Positions 25,801 through 33,496 of a stretch of 64,000 bases of DNA are shown piece after piece. Source of the DNA: CALMEH01 sp964548225 (GTDB lineage Bacteria; Acidobacteriota; Blastocatellia; Pyrinomonadales; Pyrinomonadaceae); NCBI GenBank assembly GCA_964548225.1, contig CAZJQP010000013.1, positions 1 through 64,000 of the forward strand. The letters run 5' to 3'. The notes under the pieces are model-generated. The model was given only the letters and a program-made list of their open reading frames with translations, made no database searches and had not been told where the DNA came from. The position numbers and the translations under genes were made by a program. Position 1 is the stretch's first letter, and each line of letters opens with the position of its first letter.

Positions 25801-26183
25801 TCTAATCTTATCTCAAAACTGCCCGGCGTTTTCCACATCTTCAGACAGACAATTTCAATCTTGAATTCGCCGGATTCATCCGCAATAAACGAAATTCTTT
25901 CAGGTTCTTCGGTGCTGTTGGAATTATCAACTTCAATTAGTTTGTCGCCTTTTGGTGAGAAAAACTTCAAACTCACATCTGCATTTTCCTGCCGGACGAG
26001 AAGCCGGATAAATTTTCCGCTTTCTGCGTTTATGGTAAAAATCTGTGTTTCATCTTGATTAATATTGCTTCCAAACACTTGATTTAACTCAAGTTTCTTT
26101 TGCGCCGAAACGGTTACGCACAAAAAAACGGCAAGCCAGACGGACAAGCCGATTTTTGAAATTTTTAATATTTGTCCAAACAT
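22857..26183 (-). CDS. secreted TPR-CHAT caspase-like protein
   Basis: A 1108-residue protein. A signal peptide (residues 1-27, VTVSAQ) is followed by a beta-rich prepeptidase-like domain (about 30-130). At least ten tetratricopeptide repeats follow (about 140-600; recurring A-x2-L-x2-LG-x3 and Y-x2-AL-x-I patterns). The C-terminal CHAT protease domain (about 760-1108) has the histidine in ILHFATHN and the cysteine in LVVLSACETGLGEE, so the caspase-like dyad is intact. The gene heads the run CHAT, sigma, anti-sigma-like, secreted protein. Substrate unknown; cleavage of the anti-sigma protein is one hypothesis. Confidence 0.92.
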   Translation of the reverse strand: MFGQILKISKIGLSVWLAVFLCVTVSAQKKLELNQVFGSNINQDETQIFTINAESGKFIRLLVRQENADVSLKFFSPKGDKLIEVDNSNSTEEPERISFIADESGEFKIEIVCLKMWKTPGSFEIRLEELRPANESDKSRIKAEDLYNQAISVWFSGRADAKNSAVNAFKESLPHFQTAKDRFGEAFVYYYLGILYIGLNDIQKSIENFAKSAEIFREINAFPQLAQSLSNEAAVHYKLDNLKKAEELCNEALEIYRKVKDKNGIAKIGGNLALITSKLGKSREAIKQFEEILPIFQEENDRSQEAWALHNIGSIYDDLGEPVKAIEFLEKALNIRREIKEKAQEAVTLVNLGSVFKGISEFQKAIECYKKALEIFRSLGNEINQTFCLNNLGAAYDDLGDYANAVEFYEQSLELNRKLKLRANEAANLNNLALLNIKLGNLEKSLELQTKSLEIFRELKNKPREAMALLNLGVVFQQKGNREKALEFFQAALPIFQEFELPDWEAQAMFRIGENFYFSGNFLKALENCKSSVEINRKIQNRLGESVALLCAAKTESKLGKLDESQTKIEQALTLIEDSRNKIKRQDLQAKFFAKSQDYNEFYIDLLMLRHNAEPTKGFDALALQASERARARNLLESIGQTELGEGIPKELLEKEKFLRQTINSKETVRQKIMGAKSPQKLAEVEKEIIDLIREYQEIVGKIRESNPKFASFSDAKPLNLSEIQSKVLDENTVLLEFSLGTERSFLFVVEKKSLKVIELPKRTEIEPLARAFYVSLKTLRKSLPNETEKQTEMRVQKANSEMQRTSAELSKILISPAANLIENKRLLIVSSEVLQYIPFAALPVVKNSPSNERYLIETNEIINLPSASALATLRKNERRGTGKELAIFADPVFNLNDERLTLAIKPNTNSTERGKFTRLVFSGRESEGIYPLFPVEKRFTANGFDANLTNLRKQDLSQFRILHFATHNSFDARFNELSGVVLSLFDQNGNPQEGIWRMNEIYNFKLNAQLVVLSACETGLGEEIRGEGLVGFTHAFMYAGAKSVVASLWMVDDRPTSKLMQRFYQSMLKENLPPSKALQKAQISMIKEKGLDNPFYWAAFTFQGEWK

Positions 26184-26240
26184 TTCGCACTCCGTATTTT
26201 ACCGAATGTGAGGAACTTCTTTTATTTTAAGAATTCTGTT

Positions 26241-26537
26241 TTACCAATTCACCGAACCTTCTTTGCTTGTGTCAATCTGTGCAAGTTCAACGCCTTCGTT
26301 GAAAAGAAAAATTTTCAGATTGTCAAAAAGAAAATCGTGCGAATCAGGATTTGAAACGTCCAGACCGAAATGATTTATTAACTGATTTTGTTTTTGAAGC
26401 CATTCTTTCCAGCAAGATTGGCAGATTTCGTTATAAACTCTTTGCCCCAAATCGTTTGGAAAAGGCGCAAACTGCATTTGTTCATTTTTTCGCCCGCAAC
26501 GCGAGCATTCAAATTTTTCGCTTGAAAATAACCCCAT
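26241..26537 (-). CDS. YggX-like Fe(II)-trafficking protein with extra CxxC pairs
   Basis: A 98-residue protein. The core matches YggX/PF04362: APFPNDLGQRVYNEI, KEWLQKQNQLIN, then a DFLFDNLKIFLF helix. YggX proteins are linked to iron handling and protection of Fe-S enzymes from oxidation. Unlike the canonical form, which has one N-terminal Cys, this one has two Cys-x2-Cys motifs (FECSRCGRKN and EICQSCWKEW), which could bind zinc or iron. The start at 26537 follows AAGGAG and excludes a non-homologous 40-residue extension. It lies at the end of the run containing a peroxiredoxin gene, which fits oxidative stress. Confidence 0.75.
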   Translation of the reverse strand: MGLFSSEKFECSRCGRKNEQMQFAPFPNDLGQRVYNEICQSCWKEWLQKQNQLINHFGLDVSNPDSHDFLFDNLKIFLFNEGVELAQIDTSKEGSVNW

Positions 26538-26563
26538 TTTGTAAAAAAAACTCTCCTTAAAAA

Positions 26564-27040
26564 TTATTGCGGAACTTCCTCCGGACTGTTGAACATCGGC
26601 GCATTTATCGGCAAAGTCAAACCTGCGCCGAGCGTCGCGGCGGTTTCTACAATCCAATAAAAATTACCGTTATCAACCGTTCGGCTTTCACTTTCCCTGA
26701 AATATAATGTTCTCTGCTTGACCATTTTTTGGGAATTCCATTGATCATAAACGACAATTCCTTTATCATTTTGGCTAATATAAACAGCGGTGTGGCGATT
26801 GTCGCCCGGATAATTTCCGGCATCGTCAAAAGTTGCAATAACCGTGCCTTTCTTAATTGCCGATTCCGCCAAACCTTTAACATATAAGCCTTTTTTCCAA
26901 TCGCCCGTGCGCGGAACGTGTCCGCCGCCGACTAAATCAGCCATTTGCACAAAAGCAACGCATTCCGTATTTCCTTTTGAATTTGCATATGCATTTTCAA
27001 CATTTAATTGAACTTTGCTTGTATCAACCACAAACGGCAT
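26564..27040 (-). CDS. BPSL0067-family papain-like protein
   Basis: A 158-residue protein resembling the BPSL0067 family, related to NlpC/P60/CHAP amidases and type VI amidase effectors. A catalytic-type cysteine lies in NTECVAFVQ, the histidine in RHTAVYISQ, and the family-typical VYDQWNSQ follows. There is no signal peptide. AAGGAG stands before the ATG. It lies between the peroxiredoxin and YggX-like genes with 19- and 26-bp gaps, so it is co-transcribed with apparently housekeeping genes. It might act on peptidoglycan or peptides; no immunity protein is evident. Confidence 0.75.
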   Translation of the reverse strand: MPFVVDTSKVQLNVENAYANSKGNTECVAFVQMADLVGGGHVPRTGDWKKGLYVKGLAESAIKKGTVIATFDDAGNYPGDNRHTAVYISQNDKGIVVYDQWNSQKMVKQRTLYFRESESRTVDNGNFYWIVETAATLGAGLTLPINAPMFNSPEEVPQ

Positions 27041-27059
27041 AATTCTATTTTCTCCTTAT

Positions 27060-27512
27060 TTATTTATCAGCTTTCTTAATCGCTTCCAAAATTTCGGAAT
27101 CGTTTGGACGAAACAAACTTAACGATTGAACTTTGTGATAAGCAATTTTTCCGGCTTTATCAATTACAACGACGGCACGAGCCGAGCGTCCGGGAATCCA
27201 AGACGTAACTTTATAATCTTTGACGACTTCTCCATTTTCGTCCGAAAGTAATTTTAAGGTCAAACTGTATTTATCCGCAAAACTCTTGTGAGATTTTACG
27301 GAATCGGTCGAAATTCCGACAACTTCCGCGCCGGTTTCTTGATATTGCGACCAATTATCGCGCACGGAACAAAGTTGTTTTGTGCAAACCGGCGTATCAT
27401 CACCGGGATAAAAGAGCAAAACGACAATTTTCCCTTTGTGTTTGTGCAAACTCCAGCTGTCGCCGTCTAAATCTTTCAAAGTAAAATCCGGTGCGGTTTC
27501 GCCTATTTGCAT
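27060..27512 (-). CDS. bcp: thioredoxin-dependent peroxiredoxin (BCP/PrxQ type)
   Basis: A 150-residue AhpC/TSA-family protein. The peroxidatic cysteine lies in FYPGDDTPVCTKQLCSVRD, with a second cysteine five residues on as in PrxQ/BCP enzymes that resolve intramolecularly. It reduces H2O2 and organic peroxides using thioredoxin. The start at 27512 has GGAG seven bases upstream and gives the typical MQIGETAPDFTLKD. It is 15 bp downstream of the aminotransferase gene. Confidence 0.92.
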   Translation of the reverse strand: MQIGETAPDFTLKDLDGDSWSLHKHKGKIVVLLFYPGDDTPVCTKQLCSVRDNWSQYQETGAEVVGISTDSVKSHKSFADKYSLTLKLLSDENGEVVKDYKVTSWIPGRSARAVVVIDKAGKIAYHKVQSLSLFRPNDSEILEAIKKADK

Positions 27513-27527
27513 AATTTTCTCCAAATA

Positions 27528-28736
27528 TTAATTTGCTACATTAACAAGTTCGCTTTCAAACAGATTCTTTATTCTTCCAACCGCTTTTTGCAGATTTTCA
27601 AGCGAAGTCGCATATGAAAGCCGCAAAAATCCGTCTGCTCCGAAACCTGCGCCGTCGGTTACGACAACATAGATTTCATTTAATAAAAAGTCTGCCACAT
27701 CTGCCGAGCTTTTAAATTTTTCTCCATCAAGCATCTCACGAACATCAACAAAAGCATAAAATGCGCCTTCGGGCATTGCACATTTGAAACCTTTGATTTT
27801 TTGCAATTCGGGAATCAGCCAATTTCGCCGCTTTTCATATTCCGCAAGCATTTCCGAAACGGCATTTATCGAATCTTCACGGCGTTCCATCGCACGAGCG
27901 CAGGCATATTGCACAAAACTTGTCGGATGCGTCGCCGAATGGCTTTGCAATTTGACCATTGCCTTTGTCCAATCTTCGTTGGCAATTGTATAACCGATGC
28001 GCCAACCGGTCATTGCATAAGTTTTTGAAAATGAACCGGCAACGCAAACAAAATTGCGAAGATTTTCCGGCAAAACTGCCGCCGAAAATACTTCAGCCGG
28101 CGGATATGCAAAAAACAAATAACATTCATCCGTTAGCACATAAACGCCTTTTTCCGCACAAACTTCGATAATTTTTATCATCTCGGATTTCGGAATTACC
28201 GCGCCGGTCGGATTATTTGGCGAATTGATAATTAAAAGTTTGGTTTTATCGGTAATTGCCTCTTTAACTTGGTCGGCGGTTAAAATAAAATCGCTGGTTT
28301 CAGTTTCGATAAAAATACTTTTCGCGTTGCAAAAACTTACAATTTCAGGAAATGTAACCCAAAAAGGTTTTGGAATTAAAACTTCATCACCGCTGTTTAA
28401 AATCGCACAAGCCGCATTAAACAAAGCCTGTTTTCCGCCGCAGGCAGCCGCAACTTCCTTTGTTGAAATATTTGCTCCGAATTGTTCGGCGTAAAAATGC
28501 ACGACCGATTCGGTAAAAGATTTCATTCCCGCCGAAGCTGTGTATTTGGTCAAACCTTTTTGCAAACCTTCAATCGCTAAATCTTTAATAAATTCGGGAG
28601 TTGGAAAATCCGGTTCACCCAAGGTTAAATCAATTACATCAAAACCTTGCTCACACAAATTTAAAGCCGCTTGCATTGCCTTAAAAGTGGAGGAAGACTT
28701 CATCCGGGCAACATTTTCGGAGACAAGAAAATTCAT
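27528..28736 (-). CDS. class I aminotransferase, aspartate-type
   Basis: A 402-residue PLP-dependent aminotransferase of fold type I, subgroup I-gamma. Visible motifs are LTLGEPDFPTPEFI at the N-terminus, SPNNPTGAVI, DECYLFFAY, and GSFSKTYAMTGWRIGY, which holds the PLP-binding lysine in SKTYAMTG. It probably transfers amino groups between aspartate (or a related acid) and 2-oxoglutarate. Substrate specificity inside this subgroup (Asp, prephenate, Ala) cannot be fixed from sequence alone. It is the first gene of a four-gene run. Confidence 0.88.
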   Translation of the reverse strand: MNFLVSENVARMKSSSTFKAMQAALNLCEQGFDVIDLTLGEPDFPTPEFIKDLAIEGLQKGLTKYTASAGMKSFTESVVHFYAEQFGANISTKEVAAACGGKQALFNAACAILNSGDEVLIPKPFWVTFPEIVSFCNAKSIFIETETSDFILTADQVKEAITDKTKLLIINSPNNPTGAVIPKSEMIKIIEVCAEKGVYVLTDECYLFFAYPPAEVFSAAVLPENLRNFVCVAGSFSKTYAMTGWRIGYTIANEDWTKAMVKLQSHSATHPTSFVQYACARAMERREDSINAVSEMLAEYEKRRNWLIPELQKIKGFKCAMPEGAFYAFVDVREMLDGEKFKSSADVADFLLNEIYVVVTDGAGFGADGFLRLSYATSLENLQKAVGRIKNLFESELVNVAN

Positions 28737-28904
28737 AAACTTGATTTTAACGCAAACCTTTTAGAAGTAAAAAAGTTAAAAGTTAAAAAATACATCGGTT
28801 TTTCCTATAAATATTTTTCCTTAAATATGGCGTTGCAATTAATTGAGTTTAACCGTGTGTATTGCGCGGGACAGAAAAATTAAGATTTTCGTATTGTCAT
28901 ATCT

Positions 28905-29075
28905 TAGTTCTTTATCAATTATTCATTATCAATTTTCCATTATTTCTTAGTTGTTAAAATCTAAAAAACTTCTAAAATAATTGATAATTGATAATGAATA
29001 ATTGATAGTTCGCCTTATCTTTACAAGATAATTGCCAAATTCCAATTTTCAATTATCAATTATTTTAGAGGTTTT
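28905..29075. repeat. AATTGAT-word inverted repeats
   Basis: The 497-bp gap between the aminotransferase gene and the VWFA gene stop contains CAATTATTCATTATCAAT, then tandem AATTGAT words (AATTGATAATTGATAATGAA), then ATCAATTATTTTAGAGG, forming nested hairpins. No gene or tRNA is visible in 28737-29233. The aminotransferase promoter should lie near 28750-28850. Confidence 0.65.
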
Positions 29076-29233
29076 TACCTTTATTTTTGTGTCAGACTAC
29101 TTAAGCAGATAAATTGATGTGATTTTGTAATATTTTGCGGTTAAAATCTTCAGCAAAATAATTTTAGGACACGACATAGCGACAACATTAAAGAAGATGT
29201 TTATAGGAAACTCATACACTCAAAAATTTAACT

Positions 29234-30184
29234 TCAATCTTTCAGAACATAGACTTTGCGGGTTTGAACAACTGCTTTCGGACGGTTCACCTCGACCTTT
29301 ATTTTGCGTTTTTTGCCTGACTTTGATTCGTTGTCGGCATAATAGCTCAAATTATAAATCAGGCTTAATTGGAAGGCGATTTTTGTAAAAGTTTTCGACA
29401 AATTCTCGACCTTATCGGCAAAATAAAAATCGCCGCCGGTATTTTCCGCTAAAAGATTAAGATATTGCGTTCCGCGCTTGTAGGCATCAGTTAAAACTTC
29501 GCCTTTTAAAGTTACAATTTGCGAGCTTCCAAAAAATCTATCGGCATCTTCAAGCGTCGAATATTGAATCGGAAACGTCAAAACTCCGGCTTCTTGCACT
29601 ATTCTGATGCTTTTGGAAATATCGGATTTTGAACTTGTCGTATCAATTCCATCGGTAAAAATTATCATCGCTTTTTTGCGGTTGATTTTGCGAAAATGTT
29701 CGTTAATTACCGTTTCAACCGAATCGTAAAGACTCGTTCCGCCGCCTGTTTCCGTCAAAAGAATGGAATTTTGAACTTTTTTCAGATTGTCGGCGGTGTC
29801 GTCTGCAATCAAATTCAATCTTTGGTCAAAAGTAAAAATCATTACACGGTCAATGGGTTTTAAATTTTCCAAAAATCTGATTGCCGCCGCTTTGATTTCA
29901 AAAATCTTAAACCGTGTCGAATCGCTGACATCGAGCAAAAGCGCAATCGTAAAAGGAGCGGAAACATCGTCAAATCCAACAATTTCCTGTTCTACGCCGT
30001 TTTCAAAAAGTTTGAAATCTTCCCGTTTCAAATCAATGATGCTTTTGTCGTTACGATCCGTAACTTTTGTTGGAACGGTAACAAGCGAAGTATCAATTTT
30101 GATAACTTCCTCATCCGACTTTTGCGAAAAAACAGTTAAATGCAAAAGCAAAACGAAAACTAAAATTTTGCCGATAAATTTCAT
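29234..30184 (-). CDS. secreted VWFA-domain protein, acidobacterial type
   Basis: A 316-residue exported protein. A signal peptide (residues 1-20, LHLTVFSQ) is followed by a short domain (VTVPTKVTDRNDKSIIDLKR) typical of the acidobacterial VWFA-related family. The von Willebrand A domain (about 80-290) has a complete MIDAS start in LLLDVSDSTRF, plus TGGGTSLYDSV and MIIFTDGIDT. Such proteins bind metal-dependent ligands outside the cytoplasm; the partner is unknown. The family is one reason for assigning the window to Acidobacteriota. Confidence 0.9.
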   Translation of the reverse strand: MKFIGKILVFVLLLHLTVFSQKSDEEVIKIDTSLVTVPTKVTDRNDKSIIDLKREDFKLFENGVEQEIVGFDDVSAPFTIALLLDVSDSTRFKIFEIKAAAIRFLENLKPIDRVMIFTFDQRLNLIADDTADNLKKVQNSILLTETGGGTSLYDSVETVINEHFRKINRKKAMIIFTDGIDTTSSKSDISKSIRIVQEAGVLTFPIQYSTLEDADRFFGSSQIVTLKGEVLTDAYKRGTQYLNLLAENTGGDFYFADKVENLSKTFTKIAFQLSLIYNLSYYADNESKSGKKRKIKVEVNRPKAVVQTRKVYVLKD

Positions 30185-30242
30185 CTTTCTGAATTGATTT
30201 TAACGCTACGATATTTTTTTTCGCAACTTTCTTATCTTTCAA

Positions 30243-30788
30243 TCAATTTTCAGCAACGAAATCAATATCGCTTAATTCTTCCGAAACATTTAAAATCCGC
30301 GTTGGTGCGGCAAAAACAAAACGTTTACTGCTGACATTTATAATATAATTTTCGCCGACCGAAACATTTTCAAAACAATAAAAACCGAAAGTTGCCGTTC
30401 GTGCAGTTCGGATTGCACTTCTCGAATCAGTCAAACTCATTACGGCATTGCGAATGCCGATGCCGTTTGCCGCCGTTACGCGACCACAAACCGAAACATT
30501 CGCGGCTGTCGGGATTAAATTCGGCGGTGTCCAAAATCCGCTGTAAAGCGAATACGAACCGTTTTGCAAATTCCCGCCTGCCAATGGTTGTCCGCTCGTG
30601 TTTTCGACCGCATAATTACCGCCCGAACTTCGTGCGCCTGTGGCGACAACATTCTGCGTAATTTGATAAGTTCCGCCCGATTGCGCGTTTAATTTCACCA
30701 CCGAAAAAACCACACAAAGAGACATCAAGAGCGCAAACTTTATCAAACGATTTTTTACTTTTGTCTTTTTACTTTTTACTTTCATCAT
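30243..30788 (-). CDS. secreted carboxypeptidase-regulatory-like protein
   Basis: A 181-residue exported protein from the ATG at 30788, overlapping the upstream stop codon. A signal peptide (about residues 1-34, VVKLNAQ) leads to a repeat-like segment (YQITQNVVATGARSSGGNY, then GQPLAGGNLQNGSYSLYSGF) that resembles linkers in Acidobacteria and Bacteroidota surface proteins. The C-terminus is a carboxypeptidase regulatory-like beta-sandwich (VCGRVTAANGIGIRNAVMSL, FGFYCFENVSVGENYIINVS). It is coupled to the fibre-like gene upstream and may be its partner. Confidence 0.8.
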   Translation of the reverse strand: MMKVKSKKTKVKNRLIKFALLMSLCVVFSVVKLNAQSGGTYQITQNVVATGARSSGGNYAVENTSGQPLAGGNLQNGSYSLYSGFWTPPNLIPTAANVSVCGRVTAANGIGIRNAVMSLTDSRSAIRTARTATFGFYCFENVSVGENYIINVSSKRFVFAAPTRILNVSEELSDIDFVAEN

Positions 30789-32626
30789 TGCTCCCTGCAA
30801 ACTGCCGCGTCCGGTTTTATTGAACAAACAACGGCTTTTAGTTCATCAATCTGTTTTTGCTGAGTTTCGATTTTCTTTTGTTGCTCTTCGATTTGCGTTT
30901 GCTGTTCCTTGACGGCATTGACCAAAACGGCGGAAATCCTTTCGTATTTGACTCCTTGAATCTCGCCTTGAGCGTTGTAAGTAACCAGAAGCGGTTCGAC
31001 TTCGAAAACATCTTCTGCGCCGAAACCCAAATCTTCGATATTATCGGCTTTCCAACGAAAAGTTATCGGATTCAGCCGATGTAAAAGCGTCAGTCCTCCA
31101 AAATAAGGTTTTATATCTTTTTTGAATCGCAGAGAAGATGAGCAAAACAAAATTGTGCCGTTCAAATCGGCGCAGAGAGAGGACGCATTACTTGTCGAAC
31201 CGTTGAGATTGCCGGACTGCAATCTTCCCATGACGGTAAAATCTCCGCGAAAATACCCCGAAGTGTTATTGGCAAGCCCGATTCCTGCAGAAACGGAAGT
31301 AATTTGAAATTTCAGTTGGTTTGCAGATGGCGCATCCATATCAAAAAACTGTAACTGATAATTTGAGTTAATGATCCAATTTCTCGAATTGTTGCCGTTA
31401 TTGTTAAAAAGCTGAATTGATGCGCCGTTCGCCGATGTGCTTTCAACAATTAAAGAAGGAGCGGTAATGTCTTTGATATATAATTTTGATGTCGGCGAAG
31501 TCGTGCCGATACCTACGTTTCCGATAAATGCCGAATTTCCGACAACGTGAAAACGCGCTTGCGGAGTCGCCGTGCCAATACCGACATCAGTATCTGCCGT
31601 TGCCGTATTTACACCGTTGATACTTCCTAAAATCAGTGCATTGCTTTGTCCGACAAAGGCTTTTTGCCCGATGGCTACCGAGTTGGTAATAAAAGTTGCG
31701 CCGTCGGAATTTGCACCGAGAAGAGTATTGCCGTTTCCGGTCGCATTCGAGTTTCCGGCATTTGCGCCGATGAATGTGTTATTGCTACTACTGATGTTGG
31801 CAAGCCCCGAATTTACGCCGATAAAAGTATTCGCGCCGCCGTTGTTGTTTGCGCTTCCGGCATTAAAGCCGAAAAACGCATTATTGATGCCGGTCGCGTT
31901 AGTTTGTCCTGCCAATCCGCCGAAAAACGCATTGCCGCTGCCCGTATTATTTGCGCCTGAACCGACTCCGACAAATAAATTATTCGTTCCGCCGTTGCTT
32001 AAGATGCGGTTGCCGCCGATGTTGAATTGCGATGCCGCATTAACCGTATTTGCCGACAAAACTCCGCCCAAAGTGCCGTTTCCGCTGATATTGAAATTTG
32101 AGTTTGACTGTTGAGCGATTGAATTTTGGATATAATTCGGGCTGTTTGCTAAAGGATTTCGTGAGTCGGAAAGCCGCACATCGTTTGTTTGCACATATTG
32201 ATTGGCGGCGATTCCGCCGAGTTGATTTGAATTATCGGCAGTTGCCGCATTCAAAGAACGAATCGAGTATGGCGAACTCAAAATTGCTTGTCGCGGCGAG
32301 AGAACCGTGAACGGACTCGCACTGTCCGCCGGACGCACGGAAATCTGCATAAATCGCGGATTTCCGTCAAAAACCGCCGCTCCGAATGGTAATTGAACAG
32401 TAAAAATTCCGTTTGTAACAACGATATTCGTATAAGTCAAAGTCGAGCCGATTTGATTATTGTTACCGTCAAACAGCGTGAACTGCATTTCATAATTGCC
32501 GTTTGCCGCCGCATTGCTGTCCGTCAATTTTCCTTGAAAAGTAAATGACGAACTTTGTGCATTGACGGAAATCGCCAAAACCACCGAAAACAAAAAACCG
32601 ACTAAAATATAATTTAATTTCCACAT
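30785..32626 (-). CDS. secreted fibre-like protein with YadA-head repeats and S74 chaperone domain
   Basis: A 613-residue exported protein. A signal peptide (residues 1-23) is followed by a beta domain (about 25-160), a stretch of about 14-residue Gly/Asn-rich repeats resembling YadA-head/trimeric beta-helix units (about 210-330; NAFFGGLAG, NTFIGVNSG, NTFIGANAG), and a C-terminal peptidase S74 intramolecular chaperone (about 500-613; SSLRFKKDIKPY, FGAEDVFEVEPLLV). A heptad coiled coil rich in Gln/Glu follows. S74 domains trimerise fibres and cleave themselves off. Probably a surface or appendage fibre. Confidence 0.88.
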   Translation of the reverse strand: MWKLNYILVGFLFSVVLAISVNAQSSSFTFQGKLTDSNAAANGNYEMQFTLFDGNNNQIGSTLTYTNIVVTNGIFTVQLPFGAAVFDGNPRFMQISVRPADSASPFTVLSPRQAILSSPYSIRSLNAATADNSNQLGGIAANQYVQTNDVRLSDSRNPLANSPNYIQNSIAQQSNSNFNISGNGTLGGVLSANTVNAASQFNIGGNRILSNGGTNNLFVGVGSGANNTGSGNAFFGGLAGQTNATGINNAFFGFNAGSANNNGGANTFIGVNSGLANISSSNNTFIGANAGNSNATGNGNTLLGANSDGATFITNSVAIGQKAFVGQSNALILGSINGVNTATADTDVGIGTATPQARFHVVGNSAFIGNVGIGTTSPTSKLYIKDITAPSLIVESTSANGASIQLFNNNGNNSRNWIINSNYQLQFFDMDAPSANQLKFQITSVSAGIGLANNTSGYFRGDFTVMGRLQSGNLNGSTSNASSLCADLNGTILFCSSSLRFKKDIKPYFGGLTLLHRLNPITFRWKADNIEDLGFGAEDVFEVEPLLVTYNAQGEIQGVKYERISAVLVNAVKEQQTQIEEQQKKIETQQKQIDELKAVVCSIKPDAAVCREQ

Positions 32627-32696
32627 AAATCTCTCCTTGTTTGAATTGTATGGAAAAAAGATTTTTGTCGGAATACCCGTTTATGCGGGAAAGTTT

Positions 32697-33344
32697 TCAG
32701 GAAATCAGACGCAAACGCAGAGCTTTGCCGACAGCTTCGGATTTTGAATGGACGTGAAGTTTGTCGTAGATATTGCGGATATGATAACGAATCGTGTTGA
32801 TTGAAACATTGAATTGCACAGCCGCATCGCGGTAGCTCGTGCCTTTGGCGAGAAGGGACAAAAGTCGGAGTTCGTGCGGTGTGAGTTTTTCGTCCAATTC
32901 GGCGGGTTGCGCCGTTTTTTGAAACAATTTAAGAACTTTGCGGGCAATTTCAGGTGTCATCGGCGCACCGCCTTCGTGAGCTTCTTTGATTGATTCAAGA
33001 AGTTTTGCGGGCGGAGTTTTTTTTAATAGATAACCACACGCACCATTGCAAATTGATTCAAAAATTTTATCTTGTTCGGCATAAACCGTAAGCATCAAAA
33101 TTTGTAAAGCGGGAAATTTTTGGCTGAAAAGTTTAACCGCTTCCGAGCCGAGCATTCCGGGAAGATGAATGTCCATCAACAAAACATCCGGCACGGCGGA
33201 AAAGCCTTTTTTGATTGAATCTTCCACCGAATTAAATGCGCCGACACAAACATAACCCTCAGTTCCGCTAATTAAAAGGCTCAAACATTCGCGTGTAATT
33301 GCATCGTCTTCGATAACGGCGGTTTTAATTTGTTCGGCTTTCAT
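32697..33344 (-). CDS. NarL/LuxR-family response regulator
   Basis: A 215-residue regulator; the start at 33344 (MKAEQIKTAVIEDDAITREC) removes a poor upstream extension. The receiver domain has acidic EDD, phosphoacceptor Asp in VLLMDIHLPG, Thr in LMLTVYAE and Lys in GYLLKKTPP. The C-terminal LuxR helix-turn-helix has LTPHELRLLSLLAKG and NVSINTIRYHIRNIYDKL. The gene immediately follows the HisKA_3 propeller kinase gene on the same strand and is its likely partner. Confidence 0.93.
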   Translation of the reverse strand: MKAEQIKTAVIEDDAITRECLSLLISGTEGYVCVGAFNSVEDSIKKGFSAVPDVLLMDIHLPGMLGSEAVKLFSQKFPALQILMLTVYAEQDKIFESICNGACGYLLKKTPPAKLLESIKEAHEGGAPMTPEIARKVLKLFQKTAQPAELDEKLTPHELRLLSLLAKGTSYRDAAVQFNVSINTIRYHIRNIYDKLHVHSKSEAVGKALRLRLIS

Positions 33345-33424
33345 CTTATTTTTCGGTATAAACTGAAAATATTTTTCTCTTTGTCCACAGATAAGCACGG
33401 ACGGCTCAGATAAAATCAAGATTA

Positions 33425-33470
33425 AAATTATCCGTCTTTATTTGTGTTCATTTGTGTTCATCTTTGTATT
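33425..33470. repeat. TTTGTGTTCAT tandem words
   Basis: TTATTTGTGTTCATTTGTGTTCATC lies between the kinase stop and the regulator start; a partial complement (CACAGATAAGCACGGACGG) lies about 50 bp to the left at about 33388. Close relatives of this phrase are widespread intergenic repeats in several phyla. Confidence 0.5.
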
Positions 33471-33496
33471 ATGAAAAATTTCTACTAAATTCTAAA

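Noticed and set aside
22857..26183. CHAT-TPR protein as part of a type III-E-like (Craspase) defence system
   Set aside because: It has a signal peptide and no CRISPR effector or array nearby; the sigma/anti-sigma neighbours suggest another role.
30785..32626. Phage tail fibre marking a prophage
   Set aside because: S74 and YadA-head-like domains can occur in phage fibres, but this protein has a Sec signal peptide and a secreted partner gene, with no phage genes around.
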